Part shown: positions 16,478 to 23,533 of the stretch, in pieces | How the letters are laid out: every line of letters begins with the position of its first letter | Position numbering within the stretch: the stretch's first letter is position 1 | Origin: Kluyvera genomosp. 1 | GTDB lineage: Bacteria > Pseudomonadota > Gammaproteobacteria > Enterobacterales > Enterobacteriaceae | Reading direction: 5' to 3' | Length of the DNA stretch: 64,000 nt | Assembly: GCF_001266615.1 (NCBI RefSeq) | Contig: NZ_LGHZ01000006.1 | Location: 43,302-107,301, forward strand | Program-made: the position numbers and the translations under genes | The notes under the pieces: generated by a model | Seen by the model: only the letters and a program-made list of their open reading frames with translations | Databases searched by the model: none | What the model was told of the DNA's origin: nothing

Positions 16478-17594
16478 TTTCCGCGCTCCCTTGTTCGGTC
16501 AAATAGCCCTTGCCCGCGCGAATCGCGGCAAGCGGCAGCAGAATCTTGTCAGCCTGAAGGCTCTCTTTTTCAGCATCCACCAGCAGCGTCGGCGTAGATG
16601 CGAGGGTGAACAGCGTGAGATCAGCGTCATAGCCAACGTTCAGCCGTCCTTTGTGGGACAAACGCAGCCCGTCGGCGGCCTGTGAGGTCACGCAGGCGAT
16701 GACCTGCGGCAACGACATGCCGATGGCGAGGAATTTCGACATCACCAGCGCCAGTGAACGCACCGGGCCGTCGATGCGGTTGCGGCAGTAAATATCGGAG
16801 CTGATGGTGTCGGGCAGAATGCCCATCGCAATCGCCCGCCGCGCCACTTCAAAGCTGAAGCTGGCGGTACCATGGCCGACATCAAGCCGTACCCCGCGCT
16901 TTAAGGCACGCACAATGCTGCTGCGCAGCTCGCCTTCCGGCGTCAAAATACGGTTCGGTTTGCCGTTATAGCAGTGGGTGATAATGTCGCCCGAACTCAA
17001 CAGTTCGGCGATTTCATCGAGGTTCGGCGGGTTATTGCCGATGTGCACCATCAGCGGCAGATCGCCGTTTTGCTGCTGAATGGCTTTCGCCCGCTCCAGC
17101 GGCGTAATACCGTTTTCACCGACTACGCTGCTGCTCATGCGCGCTTTCAGGCCGACGATAAAGTCCGGGTGACGCTGCACCGCCTGTTTCACCGCATCGG
17201 CATCGATATTGGCCATATTGGCCAACTCGTTCTGCGCAATCAGCCCGACGCGGGAGATATTGAGCAGCGCGTAAACATCGGTCGCCGCCTGACGGGTGAG
17301 CTGATAAAAATCGTCCACGTCATCGGCACCGGTACTGCCCGCGTCAATCACGGTGGTGACACCGGTGGCAATGCCCACGCTGTCCGGCTGGTCGTGGTAA
17401 ATCGGTGAGTTGGGGTAGCAGTGAACGTGGGAGTCAATCCAGCCCGCGCTGACGTAATAGTTGCCGTCCAGCTCGATGGTTTTGTGCGAGGGCGCGCTAA
17501 TCTCGCCCAGCGCCGCGATTTTCCCGTCCTGGATGGCGATATCAGTGAGGGTATCGTCGACGAGGCGCGCACGGCGCAGGAGTAAATCAAACAT
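16461..17594 (-). CDS. amidohydrolase/deacetylase-family metallohydrolase (EF_0837/AHA_3915 type)
   Basis: Amidohydrolase-superfamily enzyme of 377 aa with the expected metal ligands: HVHCYPNSP (HxH), the carboxylated-lysine motif VGLKARMSS, histidines in MVHIGNNP and ITHCYNG, and the catalytic aspartate in LDVGHGTASF. The start at 17594 (MFDLLLRRARLV) has AGGAGAGAG upstream; a longer frame to 17681 would run through the REP hairpin. In this conserved cluster it is thought to remove an acyl group before DgaE/DgaF act, but no activity is known to me for this group. Confidence 0.83.
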   Translation of the reverse strand: MFDLLLRRARLVDDTLTDIAIQDGKIAALGEISAPSHKTIELDGNYYVSAGWIDSHVHCYPNSPIYHDQPDSVGIATGVTTVIDAGSTGADDVDDFYQLTRQAATDVYALLNISRVGLIAQNELANMANIDADAVKQAVQRHPDFIVGLKARMSSSVVGENGITPLERAKAIQQQNGDLPLMVHIGNNPPNLDEIAELLSSGDIITHCYNGKPNRILTPEGELRSSIVRALKRGVRLDVGHGTASFSFEVARRAIAMGILPDTISSDIYCRNRIDGPVRSLALVMSKFLAIGMSLPQVIACVTSQAADGLRLSHKGRLNVGYDADLTLFTLASTPTLLVDAEKESLQADKILLPLAAIRAGKGYLTEQGSAENAFNF

Positions 17595-17620
17595 CTCTCT
17601 CTCCTGTAAAAATAGGGGGA

Positions 17621-17672
17621 GGCGTTCGCGTCTTATCCGGCCGGTCTGTTTTGGCCGGATAAGCACTACGCC
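17621..17672. repeat. REP element inside the operon
   Basis: CTTATCCGGCC (17632-17642) and GGCCGGATAAG (17653-17663) form an 11-bp perfect stem with a 10-base loop, flanked by GCGTTCGCGT and GCACTACGCC in REP fashion. It sits between the DUF4310 and amidohydrolase genes and could stabilise or attenuate the upstream transporter mRNA relative to the enzymes. Confidence 0.75.
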
Positions 17673-17681
17673 ATGGGGCAC

Positions 17682-18326
17682 TTAGCTAATTGCCACCGGG
17701 AAGATAGAACCCAGAAGCATGGCGCCAAGGATCGCGCCGCCGGTAATCGGCTTCTGCCAGATGTAGAAGAGCAGCGCGCCGACCAGCGAACCGATACCGA
17801 TAGGAATCGAAGCGGTCATCGCACTGAGGATAATCAACGGGCCGAGGAAGCGGCCTGATGCATTACCTGCGCCCATCATCACGTCGGCACCGTAGGTGGA
17901 GTCGCTCTGGTTGATGGTGAACTTACGCGCCAGAATGATGATGTAGCCAATCGCCAGACCGATCACCAGCCCGGTAATCAGGGAAGCGATAAAGTTGGTC
18001 ACCGGGAACATGATGCCCGCGCCCAGCAGCAGCGCCGGAACGCCGAGGCCTACGCCGGTCTGGATGGCGCCGCCGATATCAAGGATCCCCACCAGCGAGC
18101 CTTCGATGATACGGGCGAACAGGAAGCTCGCGCCAAACGCCGCCACCGCGCCGTAAGCACCGGTATCAATCCCCGCTTTTAACATCGCCACGAAGGCCAC
18201 TTCGTTAAACGCGCCGATACCGTACAGGTAGTACATGTGTGTCCCGGCAAAGACGCCGGAAGAGAGCAGGCCCACGAAGATCGGGAACGACCAGTCGGCA
18301 TACCAAAAACCTTTATTTTGTTCCAT
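17682..18326 (-). CDS. DUF4310 family membrane protein (putative transporter subunit)
   Basis: Integral membrane protein of 214 aa with about six hydrophobic segments, glycine-rich (GVLDIGGAIQTGVGLGVPAL-like stretches) and ending GAILGAMLLGSIFPVAIS. I recognise the DUF4310 family, which always travels with DUF4311, DUF4312 and SFCGS proteins. The gene lies 12 bases after the DUF4311 stop. The pair probably forms the membrane channel of a transporter for the operon's substrate (inference from context). No PTS EIIC or ABC motif is visible. Confidence 0.82.
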   Translation of the reverse strand: MEQNKGFWYADWSFPIFVGLLSSGVFAGTHMYYLYGIGAFNEVAFVAMLKAGIDTGAYGAVAAFGASFLFARIIEGSLVGILDIGGAIQTGVGLGVPALLLGAGIMFPVTNFIASLITGLVIGLAIGYIIILARKFTINQSDSTYGADVMMGAGNASGRFLGPLIILSAMTASIPIGIGSLVGALLFYIWQKPITGGAILGAMLLGSIFPVAIS

Positions 18327-18338
18327 GTCAGGCTCCCG

Positions 18339-19115
18339 TTATTTGCCGCTGATTGAGCTGTGGATCAGGTCCAGCCAGTTCGGCACGGTCAGGTGGAAGG
18401 ATTCGATCATCTTCATGTCGAAGCCGCGGAAGAAAGCGCTCAGGACGAACAGCGCAACGATGGCAGCCATCATCACCTTGGTGACGCGATGCCAGCCGCT
18501 CTCTTCTACACCCTTACCAATCAGGATACCCAGCACCAGGCCCGGTACCGCGTTGCCCATAATCAGCTGCGCTGCGCCGCCGAAGATGGTGGCCCAGAAG
18601 CCGGATTTCTTACCGGCATCAATCGCGGCCAGCCAGAAGATCACCGGCATCACGGTGTTCACCAGCAGGTTTGCCGCAGGGACCAGTACCTTCACGGCGG
18701 TGACCTGCAGCGCCTGCGGTACGGAGGAAGCCGTTAAGTTAAGGAAGGCCACGACGATCATGCCGATCACGCCGCAGGCAATCGCCATTTTCTTCGGATC
18801 GTGCAGCGTCTCACCGACGTTGCGATTTTTGATCATCAGCGCTGCCGCACCCCAGTTCGGGATAATGCGGTGATCGACGTCCTGGGTGAAGGAACCTGCT
18901 GCAACGGAAGAAGCCCAGGCGTTAAAGAAGAAGCCAAGGCCAAAGGAGAAGTGGGAAGCCGGATCGCCTTCACAGGAGTTCAGTTCGCCCAACGTACGAA
19001 ATGCGCCCATCCCTTGGGTGGTGGGCGCATGAAACATACGTGCCGCTCCGGCGCCCACGCCGACGCCAACCAGGCCGCCGATGATGAGCGATTTTATTAA
19101 AATTATCAGGAACAT
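18339..19115 (-). CDS. DUF4311 family membrane protein (putative transporter subunit)
   Basis: 258 aa, about seven predicted membrane helices, with a conserved soluble loop after the first helix containing cysteine (GELNSCEGDPASHFSFGLGF). It belongs to DUF4311. The first helix is glycine-rich (IIGGLVGVGVGAGAARMF). It lies 21 bases downstream of the DUF4312 gene and 12 upstream of DUF4310, so the two membrane proteins are made together. Confidence 0.82.
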   Translation of the reverse strand: MFLIILIKSLIIGGLVGVGVGAGAARMFHAPTTQGMGAFRTLGELNSCEGDPASHFSFGLGFFFNAWASSVAAGSFTQDVDHRIIPNWGAAALMIKNRNVGETLHDPKKMAIACGVIGMIVVAFLNLTASSVPQALQVTAVKVLVPAANLLVNTVMPVIFWLAAIDAGKKSGFWATIFGGAAQLIMGNAVPGLVLGILIGKGVEESGWHRVTKVMMAAIVALFVLSAFFRGFDMKMIESFHLTVPNWLDLIHSSISGK

Positions 19116-19136
19116 ATTCTGACCCTTTGGTAAAAA

Positions 19137-19442
19137 TCAGGTTTGCGCGACGAAATCCACTTTATCGATATCAATGGCGGTCACGTTGACGGTTACGTCC
19201 AGCTCCACGCTGTACGCACGTCGTTCACGGCGTAAAAAGAAAAACAGGAAGGCTTCTTTTCGTACCGCTTCACGCGCATGAACAACCGCCACGTCCTGTG
19301 GCTCAATACGCAATAAGATGTGCGATGATGTTTTCATCACCGCGGCCTGCACATGGTTCAGGGCATCGGCGAACGCCCGCGTTTTGCTCTCGCCTTTGCC
19401 CGTGACCCTCACCGTGGTGGTGAATTGTTCTTTCATGTTCAC
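19137..19442 (-). CDS. DUF4312 family small protein
   Basis: A soluble protein of about 100 aa, alpha/beta by appearance, belonging to DUF4312. Two starts are possible: GTG at 19442, which overlaps the SFCGS stop codon and has AAGAAG eight bases upstream, and ATG at 19436 (MKEQFTTTVRV), giving 99 aa. Either way it is translationally coupled to the gene before it. It is presumably a cytoplasmic partner of the DUF4310/4311 membrane proteins; no catalytic motif is seen. Confidence 0.8.
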   Translation of the reverse strand: MNMKEQFTTTVRVTGKGESKTRAFADALNHVQAAVMKTSSHILLRIEPQDVAVVHAREAVRKEAFLFFFLRRERRAYSVELDVTVNVTAIDIDKVDFVAQT

Positions 19443-19801
19443 GCGCCGTACTTCTTCTTCCAGGCTTCAACCAGACGCTCGCCCAGCTCTTCTTTATCCA
19501 TAAAACCGAAGCCCAGTACGTTGAAACCTTCGTTGATGGCGGTCACGCCCTCTTCCACCGAACGCATGCCGTATTTGGCTTTGTAGCCGTGTTTGTTCTG
19601 TGCGGTGATGGCGCCTGCGCCGCCGCTGCCGCAGAAAGAGATGCCGAAGGTGGCGTTTTCTGCTTTCATCATGTCGCCAAGCTTCATGTCCGCGGCGACG
19701 CCCGGTACGACTACTGCACGAGCACCGGCTTTTTCCGCGCCAGCGGCAACTTTTTGTCCTTTACCCAGGCGGTCGCCAATTACTACGGTGATCTGTTCCA
19801 T
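19439..19801 (-). CDS. glycine-rich SFCGS family protein
   Basis: 120 aa with the family hallmark SFCGSGGAGAITAQ (Cys57) after a Rossmann-like beginning (ITVVIGDRLGKGQKVAAGAE). It resembles the EF_0830/AHA_3911 group. An exposed cysteine in a glycine loop following a beta strand recalls PTS EIIB phosphocysteine loops or a nucleotide/phosphate-binding loop, but neither is demonstrated. Second gene of the operon, 10 bases after the PRD protein. Confidence 0.82.
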   Translation of the reverse strand: MEQITVVIGDRLGKGQKVAAGAEKAGARAVVVPGVAADMKLGDMMKAENATFGISFCGSGGAGAITAQNKHGYKAKYGMRSVEEGVTAINEGFNVLGFGFMDKEELGERLVEAWKKKYGA

Positions 19802-19811
19802 GTGTTGCTCC

Positions 19812-20150
19812 TTACAGGTTTTCTTTTGCGACTTCGAAGTGGACGGACAGCAGCCAGGCCTCTTCTTTTGGCAGATTGCCGAATTCCGCGACCACGTCGC
19901 GAGCCAGATTCATTGAGTCTTCTGATATTTCTTCAAACAGACTGGCGTCCACTTCCGGCAGCGGTTCACCGCTGATTGACCGATGGGCCATGGCCCGCAC
20001 GTGGGACGTCAACATTTGCTCCTGCACGTCGTTGGGGGTGATACCGCGTTGGCGTAACAGTGCGAACACCTGCTTAAGCATCTTGTCTGCCAGCTGTTCG
20101 GTCTGTGCTGCCTGCTCCCCTGCGTCGTGTATTACCGCTCCGTTATTCAC
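19812..20150 (-). CDS. small PRD-domain protein (EF_0829/AHA_3910 type)
   Basis: First gene of the operon, encoding about 112 aa that consist essentially of one PTS regulation domain (EEAWLLSVHFEVAK, with a phosphorylatable histidine near the end). The frame stays open upstream to 20336, but that extension would code through the CRP site and the 20-bp palindrome, so I place the start at GTG 20150 (VNNGAVIHD). The ribosome site is weak, so the start is the least certain part. It probably senses PTS phosphorylation, perhaps by pairing with the large PRD regulator at the operon end. Confidence 0.7.
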   Translation of the reverse strand: MNNGAVIHDAGEQAAQTEQLADKMLKQVFALLRQRGITPNDVQEQMLTSHVRAMAHRSISGEPLPEVDASLFEEISEDSMNLARDVVAEFGNLPKEEAWLLSVHFEVAKENL

Positions 20151-20219
20151 TCGTGTTACCCCGCTAATGTCTCTGGGGATAAAACTAACGTTGGGGGCGA
20201 GGAGTTTGTAGCGAGTTGT

Positions 20220-20239
20220 TTTCCACTTCGAAGTGGAAA
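20220..20239. promoter_or_regulatory. 20-bp perfect palindrome upstream of the DUF4310-4312 operon (candidate operator)
   Basis: TTTCCACTTCGAAGTGGAAA is self-complementary over all 20 bases. It lies 70 bases before the first gene and immediately downstream of a CRP site, so it is well placed as the operator of the cluster's own regulator. Confidence 0.65.
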
Positions 20240-20252
20240 GGCAGACGGCCTG

Positions 20253-20268
20253 GGTGATCTGATTCACA
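20253..20268 (-). promoter_or_regulatory. CRP site upstream of the DUF4310-4312 operon
   Basis: On the minus strand TGTGA-ATCAGA-TCACC matches the CRP consensus TGTGA-N6-TCACA at 9 of 10 positions. Just upstream, ATTCATCACG (20270-20279) and CGTGATGAAT (20304-20313) form a further 10-bp inverted repeat. This indicates catabolite control of the operon. Confidence 0.7.
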
Positions 20269-20403
20269 TATTCATCACGAATCTCACGATTTCGATATAT
20301 TCGCGTGATGAATGTCACGAATGCGGGACGAGGCAATAGGAAAAGCGAATGGTAAAACGAGGGTCAAAAGTGTGAAGCGGGCGGAACTTTGCGAGAGGAA
20401 AGC

Positions 20404-20427
20404 GGGAAACGTCGGCTGACGCTTCCC
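20404..20427 (-). terminator. hairpin downstream of cybC
   Basis: GGGAAACGTC-GGCT-GACGCTTCCC on the plus strand, a 10-bp stem with one mismatch, 9 bases after the cybC stop. No T-run, so a weak terminator or processing hairpin. Confidence 0.4.
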
Positions 20428-20435
20428 GGAAATGC

Positions 20436-20822
20436 TTAGCGGTACTTCTTGTGATAGGTGTTGCGGGTGGTTTTAAACTCTTCAGCCGCGGCCTGAGCTT
20501 CTTTGATTTTGCCTTCGTTGGCCAGCTTCAGCGCACCGTCAATCTGGCCAATCAGGATATCGAAGCCGTGGCGGAAATCTTTCATCTCAGGGCTATCAGG
20601 CGCTTTGCCTTCCAGCTTCGGCGGAGTCTCTTTTTGCGCATCGACGGCGGCGGTACGCATCTTGTTCAGCGCGCCTTTCAGCTCGCCTGCATCGGAGGTT
20701 TTCTGCACGACTTGCAGATTTTCCGCCAGCGTATCCATATCTTCACCGAGATCAGCAAAGGCCGAAGCCGAGCCGAGGGCAAAAGCAGAGACAGCCAGCA
20801 TCGCTAACAGTTTTTTACGCAT
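20436..20822 (-). CDS. cybC: cytochrome b562 CybC
   Basis: Periplasmic four-helix-bundle b-type cytochrome, 128 aa with a signal peptide cleaved after ASAFA to give [14 protein letters not shown]. The heme ligands are present: Met7 of the mature protein (GEDMDT) and the C-terminal histidine in [10 protein letters not shown]. It is an electron carrier of unclear physiological partner. It lies 61 bases downstream of pmbA in the same direction, probably as one unit. Confidence 0.96.
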   Translation of the reverse strand: MRKKLLAMLAVSAFALGSASAFADLGEDMDTLAENLQVVQKTSDAGELKGALNKMRTAAVDAQKETPPKLEGKAPDSPEMKDFRHGFDILIGQIDGALKLANEGKIKEAQAAAEEFKTTRNTYHKKYR

Positions 20823-20883
20823 TGCTCACTTCCTTTTTATTATTTAAGCAAAACGGGCGCAGCAGGATGCGCCCTAAACGTGA

Positions 20884-22224
20884 TTACTGGCCGGCGATTT
20901 TCATCTCCGGTAACAGTACAGAACCACACTGGATATTACTCCGTGTCTCAATATCGTCGGCAATGGTGACCATATTGCGCCACATATCTTTCAGGTTGCC
21001 GGCGATGGTGATTTCACTTACCGGATACTGAATTTCGCCATTCTCAACCCAGAAACCAGAGGCGCCGCGGGAGTAATCGCCGGTGATGCCGCTAACACCC
21101 TGCCCCATCAGTTCAGTGACGACAAGGCCCGTGCCCATCTCTTTAAGCAACTTTTCAAAACTCAGACCGCGGCCCTGGATGCGCCAGTTGTGGATGCCGC
21201 CCGCGTGGCCGGTGCTTTTCAGTCCCAGCTTGCGCGCAGAATAATTGGTCAGCAGCCACTGCGTCAGCACGCCGTCTTTAATAATGTCGCGACGCTCGGT
21301 GCGCACGCCTTCACCGTCGAATGGTGTAGAAGCCAGCCCTTTCAGCAGATGTGGATGCTCTTCAATAGTCAGCCATTCTGGCAGAATTTGCTCACCCAAC
21401 GAGTCAAGCAGGAAAGTGGATTTACGGTAAACCGAACCACCGGCAATCGCCCCGACCAAATGGCCAAACAACCCGGTAGCCACTTCATTAGCAAAAATCA
21501 CCGGCGCTTTCATGGTGGAGAGCTTGCGCGGTGCCAGGCGTGATAAAGTGCGGCGGGCGCACTCTTCACCCACCCATTCCGGCGATTGCAGGTCACCCAG
21601 CGCGCGCCCGATGGTGTAAGCGTAGTCGCGTTCCATATCGCCATTGGCTTCGGCAATCACGCAGCTGGAGAGCGAGTGGCGGGTCGAGCAGTAGCTTTGC
21701 AGCATGCCGTGGCTGTTACCAAATACCTTGATGCCGTAGTGGCTGTTGAAGCTGCCGCCTTCGGTATTGGTGATACGCTTATCGGCTTTCAGGGAAGCCT
21801 GTTCGGCGCGAGCCGCCATTTCAATCGCTTCGTCCGGGGAGACTTCCGCCGGGTGGAACAGGTCAAGATCCGGAGCCTCAAACGCCAGCAGATCTTTGTC
21901 CGCCACGCCCGCACACGGGTCTGGCGAGGTGTAACGCGCGATATCCAGCGCCGCCTGTACGGTACGCGCAATCGCATCCGGGCTCAGGTCGGTTGAAGAG
22001 GCGCTGCCTTTGCGATTCTGGTGATATACGGTGATCCCGAGCGCGCCATCGCTATTAAATTCGACGTTTTCAACTTCACCGTAGCGGGTGCTGACGCCAA
22101 TACCGGTGGTCTTGCTGACCGCGACTTCTGCACCATCTGATTTACCGGCCGCCAGCTCTAACGCCGTGGAGACCGCTTTTTCCAGCGCAATACGTTGTTC
22201 CGCAACTTGTGTGATCACTTTCAT
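20884..22224 (-). CDS. pmbA: metalloprotease subunit PmbA/TldE
   Basis: Inactive partner subunit of the TldD/TldE protease, which matures microcin B17 and degrades CcdA. 446 aa and close to E. coli PmbA, ending in [11 protein letters not shown]. coli is annotated four residues longer (MALAMKV); here the corresponding upstream bases read ATG GCT TAG ACG ATG, so a stop removes that extension and fixes the start at 22224. The gene is divergent from darP. Confidence 0.96.
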   Translation of the reverse strand: MKVITQVAEQRIALEKAVSTALELAAGKSDGAEVAVSKTTGIGVSTRYGEVENVEFNSDGALGITVYHQNRKGSASSTDLSPDAIARTVQAALDIARYTSPDPCAGVADKDLLAFEAPDLDLFHPAEVSPDEAIEMAARAEQASLKADKRITNTEGGSFNSHYGIKVFGNSHGMLQSYCSTRHSLSSCVIAEANGDMERDYAYTIGRALGDLQSPEWVGEECARRTLSRLAPRKLSTMKAPVIFANEVATGLFGHLVGAIAGGSVYRKSTFLLDSLGEQILPEWLTIEEHPHLLKGLASTPFDGEGVRTERRDIIKDGVLTQWLLTNYSARKLGLKSTGHAGGIHNWRIQGRGLSFEKLLKEMGTGLVVTELMGQGVSGITGDYSRGASGFWVENGEIQYPVSEITIAGNLKDMWRNMVTIADDIETRSNIQCGSVLLPEMKIAGQ

Positions 22225-22330
22225 CGTCTAAGCCATAATCTGAGGTAAAGTTAAATGAAGTCTAACAGAGAACCCTTTCTCAGTATGCGCTCAAGCTGTT
22301 AGTATTAGCCTCTTTTTTAAGGAGCCTGAA

Positions 22331-22882
22331 ATGACAAAGCAGCCCGAAGACTGGCTCGACGAAGTCCCCGGTGATGATATCGAGGACGAAGATGATGAAA
22401 TTATCTGGGTCAGCAAGAGTGAAATTAAGCGTGATGCCGAAGAGCTGAAAAAGCTCGGAGCAGAGCTGGTTGATCTGGGTAAAAATGCCCTGGATAAAAT
22501 CCCGCTGGACGCCGACCTGCGCGCCGCCATTGAACTGGCGCAGCGTATTAAGATGGAAGGCCGCCGCCGCCAGCTGCAGCTGATTGGTAAGATGCTGCGT
22601 CAGCGCGACGTGGAACCTTTCCGTCAGGCGCTGGACAAGCTGAAAAACCGTCACAACCAACAGGTCGTTCTGTTCCATAAACTGGAACAGCTGCGCGATC
22701 GTATGGTTGAAGGTGGGGATGAAGCGGTTGAAGAGGTGCTGAACCTCTGGCCAGACGCTGACCGCCAACAGCTGCGTTCGCTGGTGCGTAACGCGAAAAA
22801 AGAGAAGGCTGGGAATAAGCCGCCTAAATCCTCTCGTCAGATCTTCCAGTATCTGCGCGAACTGGCTGAAAACCAGGATTAA
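22331..22882 (+). CDS. darP: ribosome-associated protein DarP (YjgA)
   Basis: A 183-aa cytoplasmic 50S-assembly factor, strongly charged, beginning with the acidic stretch [10 protein letters not shown] and followed by helical Arg/Lys-rich sequence ([25 protein letters not shown]). It is close to E. coli YjgA/DarP with the same length. GGAG lies about seven bases before the ATG. Divergent from pmbA; an intrinsic terminator follows the stop by 13 bases. Confidence 0.96.
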   Translation: MTKQPEDWLDEVPGDDIEDEDDEIIWVSKSEIKRDAEELKKLGAELVDLGKNALDKIPLDADLRAAIELAQRIKMEGRRRQLQLIGKMLRQRDVEPFRQALDKLKNRHNQQVVLFHKLEQLRDRMVEGGDEAVEEVLNLWPDADRQQLRSLVRNAKKEKAGNKPPKSSRQIFQYLRELAENQD

Positions 22883-22894
22883 ATCTCTTAAAAA

Positions 22895-22917
22895 CGCCCT
22901 CTTCCGAGGGCATTTTT
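22895..22917. terminator. terminator between darP and the GNAT gene
   Basis: GCCCTC-TTCC-GAGGGC followed by ATTTTTT on the plus strand and preceded by AAAAC, so it can serve both converging genes. Confidence 0.88.
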
Positions 22918-22923
22918 TATCGG

Positions 22924-23454
22924 CTACAGCGTCATCACCACCTGACGTAACTCATCATTAAAACGTTGATACTGCGCGGCATCAATCGCCTGCGGATAGC
23001 TCAACACAATCAATTCATGGTCAGCAATACCGACATGATAAGTCGGGTGCGCGTGCGGCCACGGGTTAGCGCTAAAGCCCATTCCCTCATAAAAACGCAG
23101 ACGCTTCTGCGCAATCTCGGTGGTCAACGGGTCGATTTCCAAAACGGTGAGCGGCGCGCGCGCCAGCATCTGCCCCAGCAGGCGTTTACCGTAGCCCTGT
23201 GAGCGTAGCGTGCTATCAACAGCCAGATGCTCAATATAGAGATAGCCATCAAACGCCCATGTGCCGCTCATTCCAATAAACTGCTCACCGTCAAACCAGG
23301 CTTCCAGTGCATAGTGCGTATCGTTCATGGCGCTCTGTTTGGCCGCTAACTCCCGCTGTTCATGCCAGGGAAAAGCCTGCTCATACAGCGCATCAACCCG
23401 TGGAAAAAAGAGGGACTGCGTTGAAGTCAGCTTCTGTGACGTTAACTTGTCCAT
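22924..23454 (-). CDS. GNAT family N-acetyltransferase
   Basis: A GNAT-fold acyltransferase of 176 aa with the acetyl-CoA loop RSQGYGKRLL (motif A, about residues 83-92) after the strand YIEHLAVD. The C-terminal part has an aromatic-rich FYEGMGFSANPWPH motif. The substrate is unknown. I see no toxin-antitoxin partner. It lies between darP and mpl, which are neighbours in E. coli, so it is an addition to the conserved order. Confidence 0.85.
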   Translation of the reverse strand: MDKLTSQKLTSTQSLFFPRVDALYEQAFPWHEQRELAAKQSAMNDTHYALEAWFDGEQFIGMSGTWAFDGYLYIEHLAVDSTLRSQGYGKRLLGQMLARAPLTVLEIDPLTTEIAQKRLRFYEGMGFSANPWPHAHPTYHVGIADHELIVLSYPQAIDAAQYQRFNDELRQVVMTL

Positions 23455-23481
23455 GTCTGGTCCTTACTGAAATCAGGAAAT

Positions 23482-23510
23482 AAAAAAGCCAACCGGTTTC
23501 CCGATTGGCT
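23482..23510 (-). terminator. intrinsic terminator of mpl
   Basis: On the minus strand AGCCAATCGG-GAAA-CCGGTTGGCT followed by TTTTTTA: a 10-bp stem with one T-G pair, a GNRA tetraloop and a T-run, 24 bases after the mpl stop. Confidence 0.9.
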
Positions 23511-23533
23511 GAGGAGAAACCTGAGCGATCAGA

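Noticed and set aside
19827..19843. Sequence ACTTCGAAGTGGA in the PRD gene repeating part of the upstream palindrome
   Set aside because: Only 13 bases are shared, with no similarity in the flanks; it encodes conserved residues VHFEV and is probably coincidence.
20151..20336. N-terminal extension of the PRD protein (62 extra codons)
   Set aside because: It would encode the CRP site, the 20-bp palindrome and another inverted repeat, and lacks homology to PRD proteins; treated as control region.
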